NCBI GenBank assembly: GCA_008363385.1 | Contig: RHKY01000004.1 | Coordinates: 113,500 to 177,499 of the forward strand | Direction of reading: 5' to 3' | DNA length: 64,000 bases | From: Acidobacteriota bacterium | GTDB taxonomy: Bacteria; Acidobacteriota; Thermoanaerobaculia; UBA5066 | Shown here: positions 1 through 6,559 of the stretch, one piece after another | How the letters are laid out: each line of letters opens with the position of its first letter | How positions within the stretch are numbered: the stretch's first letter is position 1 | Program-made: the position numbers and the translations under genes | The notes under the pieces: model-generated | What the model saw: the letters and a program-made list of their open reading frames with translations, nothing else | The model's database searches: none | Told to the model about the DNA's origin: nothing

Positions 1-83
1 GCGAAGACGCCGACGAGGATCCGGAAGGGCCGGGTGAAGAGGGGACCCCCGACGGGCTCGGGGCTGGCGTGGACGCTGCTCAC
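1..83 (-). CDS. hybB: HybB/NrfD-type hydrogenase membrane subunit (N-terminus only)
   Basis: Only about 27 codons are inside the window. The gene reads out of the left edge on the minus strand from a GTG start at 83 that overlaps the hybA stop in a GTGA arrangement, which implies translational coupling. The visible residues MSSVHASPEPVGGPLFTRPF followed by a hydrophobic run resemble the N-terminus of HybB/NrfD proteins, where a GG-x(4)-P motif precedes the first membrane helix. In Hyb hydrogenases this subunit carries electrons between the ferredoxin subunit and the quinone pool. The assignment rests mainly on position after hybO and hybA. Confidence 0.75.
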   Translation of the reverse strand, partial: MSSVHASPEPVGGPLFTRPFRILVGVF

Positions 84-1027
84 GGCGCACCCCCCTCTCC
101 GCCGCTCCCCTTCCCGGCTTCGGTCCCCTTCCCTGCGGCCTCCTTCTTCCGGTTCCTCAGGATGACGGCCCCCAGGACGGCGTAGAGCGCCACCGGGGCG
201 ACGAAGCCCTGGTAGACGCCGTGCTGGACGGTCTGGGCCACCTCGGGGACCGGCTCCTCGCCGAGGTCCGGCAGCCCGAGCTTCTCGAACGGGACGTGCG
301 AGAGGTAGAGCACCTGCGTCCCGCCGCCGTCCTTCTCCCCGTAGACCATCGGGGGGTCGCCCTTGCGGTAGCCCTGGTAACGCTTCGGGCTCTCGGCGAT
401 CCGGCGCTTGGCCTCGGCCAGGAGGTCCGCGTACTTGCCGTAGATGACCGCGTGGCGGGGGCAGACCTCGCAGCAGCCCGGGATCTTCCCCTCCTTCAGC
501 CGGTGGTTGCAGAGCTCGCACTTGACGATCTTCGGGGCGAGCTTGGACCACTCGAAGCGGGGGATGCTGAACGGGCAGACCATCTGGCAGTACCGGCAGC
601 CCGAGCACAGGGCGGAGTCGTACGTGACGATCCCGAACTCCCGCTTCTGGAGCGCCCCGATCATGCAGGCCCCGACGCAGGCCGGGTCGACGCAGTGCAT
701 GCACTGCTTCTTCATGTACGAGCGCTCGGGGCCCTCGGCGTCCTTGTAGAGCTTGATGATGTTGCGGGTCTTCTCGTTCAGGTCGAGCGGGGTGTCCCAG
801 ATGCCGCCCGGGGCGTTGCTCCGGTCGACGGGCATCCCGTTCGCCTCGCGGCAGGCCACGACGCAGGTCTTGCAGCCGATGCAGAGGCTGGCGTCGTAGA
901 GCATGCCGACGGCGTCGGCGGGCGCGGCCTTCCGCGCCCGGGCCTCCGCCGGGCGCGCGGCGCCCGCGGCGGCCGCCGCCGCCGAGGCCGCGAGGCCGGT
1001 CAGGAGGGTCCGGCGGTCGGTGGACAT
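80..1027 (-). CDS. hybA: Hydrogenase 4Fe-4S ferredoxin subunit HybA, Tat-exported
   Basis: This 315-residue protein starts with a twin-arginine signal (DRRTLLTGLAASAAAA) and carries the cysteine pattern of a four-cluster periplasmic ferredoxin: CIGCKTCVVACREAN, CMHCVDPACVGAC, CSGCRYCQMVCPF and CELCNH with CCEVCPRHAV. A hydrophobic segment near the C-terminus (VAPVALYAVLGAVI) would anchor it to the membrane, as in HybA of E. coli hydrogenase 2. It should pass electrons from the small subunit to the HybB-like membrane subunit. It starts 4 bases after the hybO stop and overlaps hybB by 4 bases, so the three form one operon. It is paralogous to the ferredoxin at 24426-25343, sharing a C-terminal GGT-x(2)-LY-x-S/D-VPFE segment. 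Confidence 0.92.
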   Translation of the reverse strand: MSTDRRTLLTGLAASAAAAAAGAARPAEARARKAAPADAVGMLYDASLCIGCKTCVVACREANGMPVDRSNAPGGIWDTPLDLNEKTRNIIKLYKDAEGPERSYMKKQCMHCVDPACVGACMIGALQKREFGIVTYDSALCSGCRYCQMVCPFSIPRFEWSKLAPKIVKCELCNHRLKEGKIPGCCEVCPRHAVIYGKYADLLAEAKRRIAESPKRYQGYRKGDPPMVYGEKDGGGTQVLYLSHVPFEKLGLPDLGEEPVPEVAQTVQHGVYQGFVAPVALYAVLGAVILRNRKKEAAGKGTEAGKGSGGEGGAP

Positions 1028-1031
1028 CGCC

Positions 1032-2153
1032 TCAGCCCTCCTTCTTCTCCTCGCCGCCGTCCTCCCCGAGCTTCTTCGACGCCATGTAGCCCGCGCCGAG
1101 GAGGGCGCCGCCGATGAGCCCGGCCACGCCGGTCGCGATGGCGCCGACCTTTCCGCCCGGCGCGGCGATCGGCGGGTAGGTGTCCGGAGGCGTCGGGCGC
1201 TCGATGTCGACCGTGTCGTGCATCGCCACCCGGAAGGCGAGCTTCTTCTCCGTGCAGCCGAAGCAGGGGTGCCCGATCCCGATCGGCCAGGCGTCCGTCA
1301 CCTCGCCGAAGTGGAGCGTCGAGCAGTTCGCGTGGGTCGCGGGCCCCTTGCACCCGAGGCGGTAGAGGCAGAAGCCCTCCTTGTGCCCCTTGTCGCCGTA
1401 CTCCAGCGCGAAGCGCCCGGCGTCGAAGTGGGCCCTCCGGGGGCAGTGCTCGTGGATCGTCCGCCCGTAGGCGAACTTCGGCCGCCCCAGCTCGTCCAGC
1501 TCGGGGAGGGTCCCGAGCGTGGCGAACTGCAGGACGGTCCCGAGGAGGTTGTAGGGGTTCGCCGGGCAGCCCGGGATCGTGACGACCGTCTTCCCCTTCA
1601 GGACCATCGGAGCGCCGGTGGCCCCGGTCGGGTTCGGGTCGGCCGACGGGATCCCGCCCCAGGAGGCGCAGGAGCCGATCGCGATGATCGCCCCGGCCTT
1701 GCCGGCGACCTCCTCGAGGATCTCGACGGCGGTCCGGCCGGCGATCTTGCAGTAGATCCCGTCCTCCTTGGTCGGGATCGCCCCCTCGACGACGCAGACG
1801 TACTTCCCGGCGTTCGCCTCCATCGTCGCCTTCAGCGCCGCCTCGGCCTGGTGGCCCGCTGCGGCGAAGAGGGTCTCGTGGTAGTCGAGCGAGATCAGGT
1901 CCAGGATCAGCTCGCCCACGCCCGGCGCCGACGTGCGCAGGAGCGACTCGGTGCACCCCGTGCACTCCTGGAAGTGGAGCCAGACGACCGACGGCTTCAG
2001 CTTCCTCGTTACCGCGGCCTCGGCGATCCTCTCCGCCACGGCGGAGCTCAGTCCCACCGCGGCGGCCGCCATGGTGCAGGCCTTCACGAACTCCCGGCGA
2101 TCGACGCCGAAGCCGCCGCCGGCCTGCTCCAACCCGGTCTCCCTCACGTCCAT
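1032..2153 (-). CDS. hybO: [NiFe] hydrogenase small subunit, Hyb type
   Basis: The protein has 373 residues from the ATG at 2153, which has a strong Shine-Dalgarno (AGGAGGGG) 4 to 5 bases upstream. Longer in-frame starts toward 2300 lack one. A Tat signal (DRREFVKACTM) at residues 18-28 is followed by the proximal cluster motif ECTGCTES with C64 and C67, GSCASWGG, the PGCPANP loop, a distal-cluster region (EHCPRRAHFDAG, CLYRLGCKGP) and a medial-cluster region ending in HPCFGCTE. The C-terminus has a glycine-rich membrane anchor. With hybA and hybB downstream, this matches the hybOAB order of membrane-bound group 1 hydrogenases that oxidise H2 in the periplasm and feed quinone. The large subunit is expected just outside the left edge. 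Confidence 0.93.
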   Translation of the reverse strand: MDVRETGLEQAGGGFGVDRREFVKACTMAAAAVGLSSAVAERIAEAAVTRKLKPSVVWLHFQECTGCTESLLRTSAPGVGELILDLISLDYHETLFAAAGHQAEAALKATMEANAGKYVCVVEGAIPTKEDGIYCKIAGRTAVEILEEVAGKAGAIIAIGSCASWGGIPSADPNPTGATGAPMVLKGKTVVTIPGCPANPYNLLGTVLQFATLGTLPELDELGRPKFAYGRTIHEHCPRRAHFDAGRFALEYGDKGHKEGFCLYRLGCKGPATHANCSTLHFGEVTDAWPIGIGHPCFGCTEKKLAFRVAMHDTVDIERPTPPDTYPPIAAPGGKVGAIATGVAGLIGGALLGAGYMASKKLGEDGGEEKKEG

Positions 2154-2244
2154 GAGCCCCTCCTGGCGGGGCGTCCTCGTCCCCACGCCCGGTGCCCGCC
2201 CCGCTCGCGGCCCCGTGCGTTTACGCGGTCGAAAAGGGCCCTTC

Positions 2245-2259
2245 CACCGCATTGGTGGG
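2245..2259. promoter_or_regulatory. Short palindrome upstream of the hydrogenase operon
   Basis: The stretch 2154-2424 between hybO and the neighbouring small gene contains no gene. It holds a CCACC-GCATT-GGTGG inverted repeat about 90 bases upstream of the hybO start, and a terminator hairpin at 2348-2382. The palindrome could be an operator or part of the hybO leader. No convincing -35/-10 pair was found. Confidence 0.3.
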
Positions 2260-2347
2260 ATTGATGGGGCACGATGGGGGTGCGGGGACCGGGAGTCCAT
2301 CCGACCGATGGCTCATTCGAGGGGGATCATCGGGATCAGCAGAAACG

Positions 2348-2382
2348 CGACGGCCGGCCGCCCGAGGGGCGGCCGGCCGTCG
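2348..2382 (-). terminator. Hairpin terminator after the 2425-2817 gene
   Basis: A perfect 16-bp stem (2348-2363 with 2367-2382) with a GAG loop lies 42 bases beyond the stop of the 2425-2817 gene. On the minus strand it is followed by a short GTTTCT tract. It would separate that gene from the hydrogenase operon. Confidence 0.7.
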
Positions 2383-2424
2383 GTGACTGGTTATTCGCCG
2401 GCCCGGATGACGGGTCCGGGGCGC

Positions 2425-2817
2425 CTACTTCCTCTCGTCGGCCTTCGGGCTCTCCTCGACGGCCTTCTTCTCGTCCTTCGGGGGCTCGCCGGCCAGGTGC
2501 GCCTCGCCCGCACGGTACGCGGGGGCCACGGCGACCGCGGCGTCCTTCGCCCCGCCCTTGACCGCCCGGTAGACCCGCCGCGCGGCGTAGTCGAAGAGGA
2601 GGGCGAACCCGACGAAGGGGAGGAACATGACGTAGAGGCCGCCCATCAGCGGGGCCATGAAGAGCATCGCCAGGAGCGGGACCTTGACGTAGTGCTGGGT
2701 TCCGTCGCCCGGGAGGACGCCGCCCTTCCCCGAGAGCGTCACCATCTCCCACTCCTTCTTGTTCCAGTAGAACCCTGCCTCGACCTTCGCTCCGCCGTTC
2801 CGCTCGATGTTCGCCAT
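2425..2817 (-). CDS. Small membrane protein of unknown function
   Basis: The 130-residue protein is not recognised. It starts at an ATG with a strong Shine-Dalgarno (AAGAAGGAGG). Residues 1-42 are polar with aromatic residues, residues 46-76 form one long or two short hydrophobic membrane segments (PLLAMLFMAPLMGG, MFLPFVGFALLF), and residues 80-130 form a charged tail rich in Lys, Glu and Ala. It lies upstream of the hydrogenase operon in the same direction but is separated by a terminator. A role near the respiratory membrane complexes is possible but unproven. Confidence 0.75.
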   Translation of the reverse strand: MANIERNGGAKVEAGFYWNKKEWEMVTLSGKGGVLPGDGTQHYVKVPLLAMLFMAPLMGGLYVMFLPFVGFALLFDYAARRVYRAVKGGAKDAAVAVAPAYRAGEAHLAGEPPKDEKKAVEESPKADERK

Positions 2818-2946
2818 GGTGTGCCTCCTTCTTTCCTTCTCTTCTTCGCTTTCGCGTCTGTCGTCTCGGTGTTCCCGTCTGACGGGGGAAAGGTAGCCCC
2901 GGGGCGGCCCCGGCGCATCGGGAAGGAGTCCGAGACGGGGAGGAAC

Positions 2947-3003
2947 GATTCCGGAGGCGGGGGGGACGGATTCCGGAGGCGGCGGGGGGAAAGTCCGGAG
3001 GCG
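2947..3003. repeat. Three short tandem repeats
   Basis: GATTCCGGAGGCGG occurs at 2947-2960 and again at 2969-2982. A third degenerate copy (AGTCCGGAGGCG) lies at 2992-3003, giving a spacing of 21 to 24 bases. The array sits in the gene-free stretch 2818-3020, just past the stop of the metallopeptidase gene. Nothing else is apparent in that stretch. Confidence 0.5.
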
Positions 3004-3020
3004 AACCGGGAGACGTCGTC

Positions 3021-4361
3021 TCAGGACGGCAGGACGGCGTCCACCGTCAGGAGGTCGACCACGCCCCGGGCGCCGAAGAGGGCCGGCAGGACGTCCTCGG
3101 GCCGGTGCGCCCGCCGGAGCGCGGCCACCTTCTCCGTCCCGGCCCGGTAGGCCGGCAGGTACATCCTCCCCAGGAGCGGGTGGCGTCCCCAGGCGCCCGA
3201 GAGCTTGTCGGCCCTCTCGTCGGAGACGAGGAAGTCGTTCCTCAGGACCCGGGCCACCTCCGGCTTCGGCCACCCCTCCTTCCAGGTCAGGTACGAGCTC
3301 TGGTTCTTGGCGTCGTCCTGCAGGTGGGCGAGGAGCGTCCCGAGCTGCAGGTCCCGGTCCGGCAGCTCCTCCACCTCCCGGACGCCCGCGGCCATCAGGA
3401 TGGCGTTGTTGGCGATCCCCTCGAAGAGGGCCGCCGGGCGGGTGTTCATCGTCAGGACCGAGGCCTCGAACCCCGCCTCCCCGCGGTGGTGGAGGTCCTG
3501 GAGGTAGGCGAAGGTCGTGACGTGCCCCGGGACGACCTCGTGGCTCACCAGCTGCTGGAATTCCGGGACCGAGATCTCGAGCGAGGCGTTCAGCTCGTAC
3601 GTGGCCTCGTACCGGGGCGAACCGTCCGCGTTCCGGGCGCGGCCCAGGTAGTTCATCGACCCCGAGAACCAGGCGTTCTCGATCGGCAGGAACGCGACGT
3701 TGGCCCGGGGCACCCCCCGGAGCGCCTCCGGGAGGAACGGGACGACGTTCCGGACCGAGAGAGCGTCGAGCTGGGCGATGAAGGCGTCCCCCAGGGCGGG
3801 GATCGACTTCCGGGGGACCATCCGCTCCTTCCGCCAGGCGTCGACGGCGGCCAGGAGCTCCTCCCGGCTCCGGGAGGGGTGGCCCGCCTCCGAGAGGAGC
3901 GCGGCCACCCTCTCGATCTTCGCCGCCGGGTCCGACGGCTCGGCCTCCCGGCCCAGGATCGCCCGCATGCACCGGTCGTAGGGGACCGGCTCCCCCTTCC
4001 CGAGCACCTCCCGGGCCAGGTCGAGCATCACCCCGAAGCAGAGGGAGAGGCCCTCCAGGTAGCCGCCCCTCGTCCCGCCCGTCGCCCGGCCGGCCGCCCC
4101 GACCCGCTCGACCGCGCCCGCCACGTCGATCGCCGAGAGGTACTCCCCCGCCGCCTCGACGGCCTCCTTCGAGGGGGCGACGCCCCCGAGCTTCCGGAGG
4201 CGCGACGCCGCCGGGTGCGTGTAGGCCTCCGGCAGCGGCTCGTCCGAGAACCACGAGTCGGCGATGAACCGGCCCGTCCCGGAGGGGTTCAACACGTCCC
4301 CGCCCCAGAGGGTGTCGGTCCCGAGGACGGCGGTGGCGACGTCGCGGTCGAGGGCCTCCAT
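3021..4361 (-). CDS. Putative DUF885-like zinc metallopeptidase
   Basis: The protein has 446 residues. The central motif SHEVVPGHV matches the HE-x(2)-PGH zinc site typical of DUF885-type peptidases, and FEGIANNA further on may supply the third ligand glutamate. No signal peptide is visible, so it may be cytoplasmic. The gene starts 4 bases after the stop of the OPT transporter gene on the same strand, suggesting one operon in which imported oligopeptides are then cut. The family call is from the motif only. The exact substrate is unknown. Confidence 0.7.
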   Translation of the reverse strand: MEALDRDVATAVLGTDTLWGGDVLNPSGTGRFIADSWFSDEPLPEAYTHPAASRLRKLGGVAPSKEAVEAAGEYLSAIDVAGAVERVGAAGRATGGTRGGYLEGLSLCFGVMLDLAREVLGKGEPVPYDRCMRAILGREAEPSDPAAKIERVAALLSEAGHPSRSREELLAAVDAWRKERMVPRKSIPALGDAFIAQLDALSVRNVVPFLPEALRGVPRANVAFLPIENAWFSGSMNYLGRARNADGSPRYEATYELNASLEISVPEFQQLVSHEVVPGHVTTFAYLQDLHHRGEAGFEASVLTMNTRPAALFEGIANNAILMAAGVREVEELPDRDLQLGTLLAHLQDDAKNQSSYLTWKEGWPKPEVARVLRNDFLVSDERADKLSGAWGRHPLLGRMYLPAYRAGTEKVAALRRAHRPEDVLPALFGARGVVDLLTVDAVLPS

Positions 4362-4365
4362 CGCC

Positions 4366-6399
4366 CTACGCCTCCTCCGCCGACGCGCGCCGCGCGTCCC
4401 AGAACATGTAGGCGCCGAGCAGGACGTAGAGGCCGAGGGCGAGGAGCTCGGCCGAGTGACCCTCGGCGTGACCGAAGTTCTTCCCTAGCAGGGCGACGCC
4501 GCCGTCGGTCGCCAGGAACTTGAAGACGGCCGCGAGCACTCCCATGATCGCGCCCCCGGCGATGAACCCGGAGGCGATCAGGATGCCGCGGGCGTTCCGG
4601 GCGGAGGAGAGCTTCTCGTCGGCGCCCGCGCTCTTCATCACCCAGTGGGAGATCAGCCCTCCGACGAGGAGCGGCGTGTTCAGCTCGAGCGGGATGTACA
4701 TCCCCAGCGCGAAGGCGAGCGCCGGGACCCCGATCATCTGCATCGTCAGCGCGATCAGCGCTCCGGTCCCGTAGAGGATCCACGGGACAGGCTCGTTCGA
4801 CATCAGCGTCTTGATCACGGCGGCCATGGCGTTGGCCTGGGGGGCGACGAGGACCTGCGCCTCGGGGTGCCCCGGCCCCGGCACGAACCCGTAGGTCTTG
4901 TTCAGGAGCAGGAGGACGCTTCCCACCGAGAGCGCCGCCACGATGGTCCCCAGGAACTTGGAGCGCTGCTGGACCGCCGGCGTGGCCCCGATCCAGTAGC
5001 CCACCTTCAGGTCGGTGATGAGGCCGCCCGCCATCGAGAGCGCCGTGCAGACGACCCCCCCGATCAGGAGCGCCGCGAGCATCCCGTCCCGTCCCGTCAG
5101 CCCCGCCTTCACCAGGAAGAGGGAGGTCAGGATCAGGGTCATCAGCGTCATCCCCGACACGGGGTTCGTCCCGACCGTGGCGATGGCCCGCGCGGCGACC
5201 GTCGTGAAGAGGAACGAGATGACCACGACGACCAGGAGCGCGATCAAGGACTGCGTCGTGACGGCCGGCGACGGCGAGAGGACGCCGAAGCGGAAGAAGG
5301 CCCACGCGACCAGGGCCGTGACGACGATCCCGGCCAGGACGACGCTCATCGGGAGGTCCCGGTCCGTCCGTTCGGCCTCGCCGGCGGCGCCGGCCGCCTT
5401 CCCGCCGAAGAGCTCCTTGAACCCGAGGGAGAACGCCTTGGCGATGATGCGCCAGCTCCGCAGGATCCCCAGGATCCCGGCCGCGGCGATCCCGCCGATG
5501 CCGATGTGCCTCACGTACCCGCGGAAGACCGCCTCGGCGTTCATGCCGGAGATCAGGGCGTCCCCCGTCACCGGCGGGATCGCGGCGGTGGCCTGCGCGC
5601 CGAAGTGCGAGACGAGCGGGACGAGGAGGAACCAGGAGAGGAACGAGCCGGCGCAGATCACCGCCGAGTACTTCAGGCCGATGATGTAGCCCAGCCCCAT
5701 CACCGAGGAGAGGACGTCGATCTTGAAGACGAGCTTCGACCTCTCGGCCAGGTCCCGGAGGAACCCGACCGAGCGCGTGGTGAAGACCTCCGAGAAGGCC
5801 TGGAAGTGGATGATCGCGAAGTCGAAGAGGCCGCCGATCGCCGCGGCGGACACCAGCACCTTGGCCTGCTTGCCCCCCGCCTCCCCCGCGACGAGGACCT
5901 CCGTGGTCGCGGTCGCCTCGGGGAACGGCAGCTCCCCGTGCATCTGCTTGACGAAGTAGCGGCGGAGCGGGACGAGGAACGCGATGCCGAGCGTCCCCCC
6001 CAGGAGCGCCACGAGGAAGAGCTTCACCAGGTCGACGTCGAGGTCCAGGATGAAGAGCGCCGGGAGGGTGAAGATCGACCCGGCGACGACGAGGCCCGAC
6101 GCCGCGCCGACCGACTGGACGATGACGTTCTCCAGGATCGTCGAGCGCCGCTTGAACGCGTACCCGAGCCCGACGGCCAGGATCGAGATCGGGATCGCGG
6201 CCTCGAAGACCTGCCCCACCTTCAGGCCCAGGAAGGCGGCGGCCGCCGAGAAGACGGCGGCCATGACGAGGCCCAGCGTGAGCGAGCGCCCGGTGAACTC
6301 GGCCACCGGCGAGCCGGGCGGGACGATCGGCGCGTACGACTCGCCGGGCTTGAGCGGACGGTAGGCGTTCTCGGGAAGGCTGCGCTGCGAAGTCTCCAA
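4366..6399 (-). CDS. OPT-family oligopeptide transporter
   Basis: This 677-residue integral membrane protein has more than a dozen hydrophobic segments and the look of the bacterial OPT family: an N-terminal FTGRSLTLGLVMAAVFS, the FLGLKVGQVFEAAIP helix, an NPVSG loop and a long hydrophobic C-terminal half. OPT proteins import oligopeptides, or metal chelates in some branches, using the proton gradient. The start appears to be TTG at 6399, preceded by AGGAGGAG at good spacing. A TAATCT -10-like hexamer lies at 6427-6432 on the same strand. The metallopeptidase gene 4 bases downstream supports peptide uptake. Confidence 0.88.
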   Translation of the reverse strand: METSQRSLPENAYRPLKPGESYAPIVPPGSPVAEFTGRSLTLGLVMAAVFSAAAAFLGLKVGQVFEAAIPISILAVGLGYAFKRRSTILENVIVQSVGAASGLVVAGSIFTLPALFILDLDVDLVKLFLVALLGGTLGIAFLVPLRRYFVKQMHGELPFPEATATTEVLVAGEAGGKQAKVLVSAAAIGGLFDFAIIHFQAFSEVFTTRSVGFLRDLAERSKLVFKIDVLSSVMGLGYIIGLKYSAVICAGSFLSWFLLVPLVSHFGAQATAAIPPVTGDALISGMNAEAVFRGYVRHIGIGGIAAAGILGILRSWRIIAKAFSLGFKELFGGKAAGAAGEAERTDRDLPMSVVLAGIVVTALVAWAFFRFGVLSPSPAVTTQSLIALLVVVVISFLFTTVAARAIATVGTNPVSGMTLMTLILTSLFLVKAGLTGRDGMLAALLIGGVVCTALSMAGGLITDLKVGYWIGATPAVQQRSKFLGTIVAALSVGSVLLLLNKTYGFVPGPGHPEAQVLVAPQANAMAAVIKTLMSNEPVPWILYGTGALIALTMQMIGVPALAFALGMYIPLELNTPLLVGGLISHWVMKSAGADEKLSSARNARGILIASGFIAGGAIMGVLAAVFKFLATDGGVALLGKNFGHAEGHSAELLALGLYVLLGAYMFWDARRASAEEA

Positions 6400-6426
6400 G
6401 CGGCTCCTCCTAACGACGACCCGCGC

Positions 6427-6432
6427 AGATTA
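6427..6432 (-). promoter_or_regulatory. Possible -10 element of the OPT operon
   Basis: TAATCT on the minus strand lies 27 bases upstream of the TTG start and leaves room for the AGGAGGAG ribosome site. A TAGAAT hexamer for the divergent M16 gene lies at 6480-6485. No clear -35 was seen for either. Confidence 0.4.
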
Positions 6433-6559
6433 CGCCTCCGCCCGCGCGGGGCAACCGGGCGGTCCGGGCGATTCCGGCCTAGAATCGCCGGTCCCGGGTC
6501 CCCGAGGGGCGCCCCGCGCCCCCGGCTCCCCGAACCCCGATGACAGAGAGGTGCCTCCG

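Noticed and set aside
2154-2300. N-terminal extension of the hydrogenase small subunit
   Set aside because: The Tat signal and ribosome site place the start at 2153. The extension is Arg/Pro-rich and lacks a ribosome site.
2154-2340. Sigma-54 promoter upstream of the hydrogenase operon
   Set aside because: No GG/GC pair with correct 10-base spacing was found.
4645-6543. Long plus-strand frame antisense to the OPT transporter
   Set aside because: It is Arg/Asp/Glu-rich with no domain, while the minus strand has clear membrane helices and family motifs.
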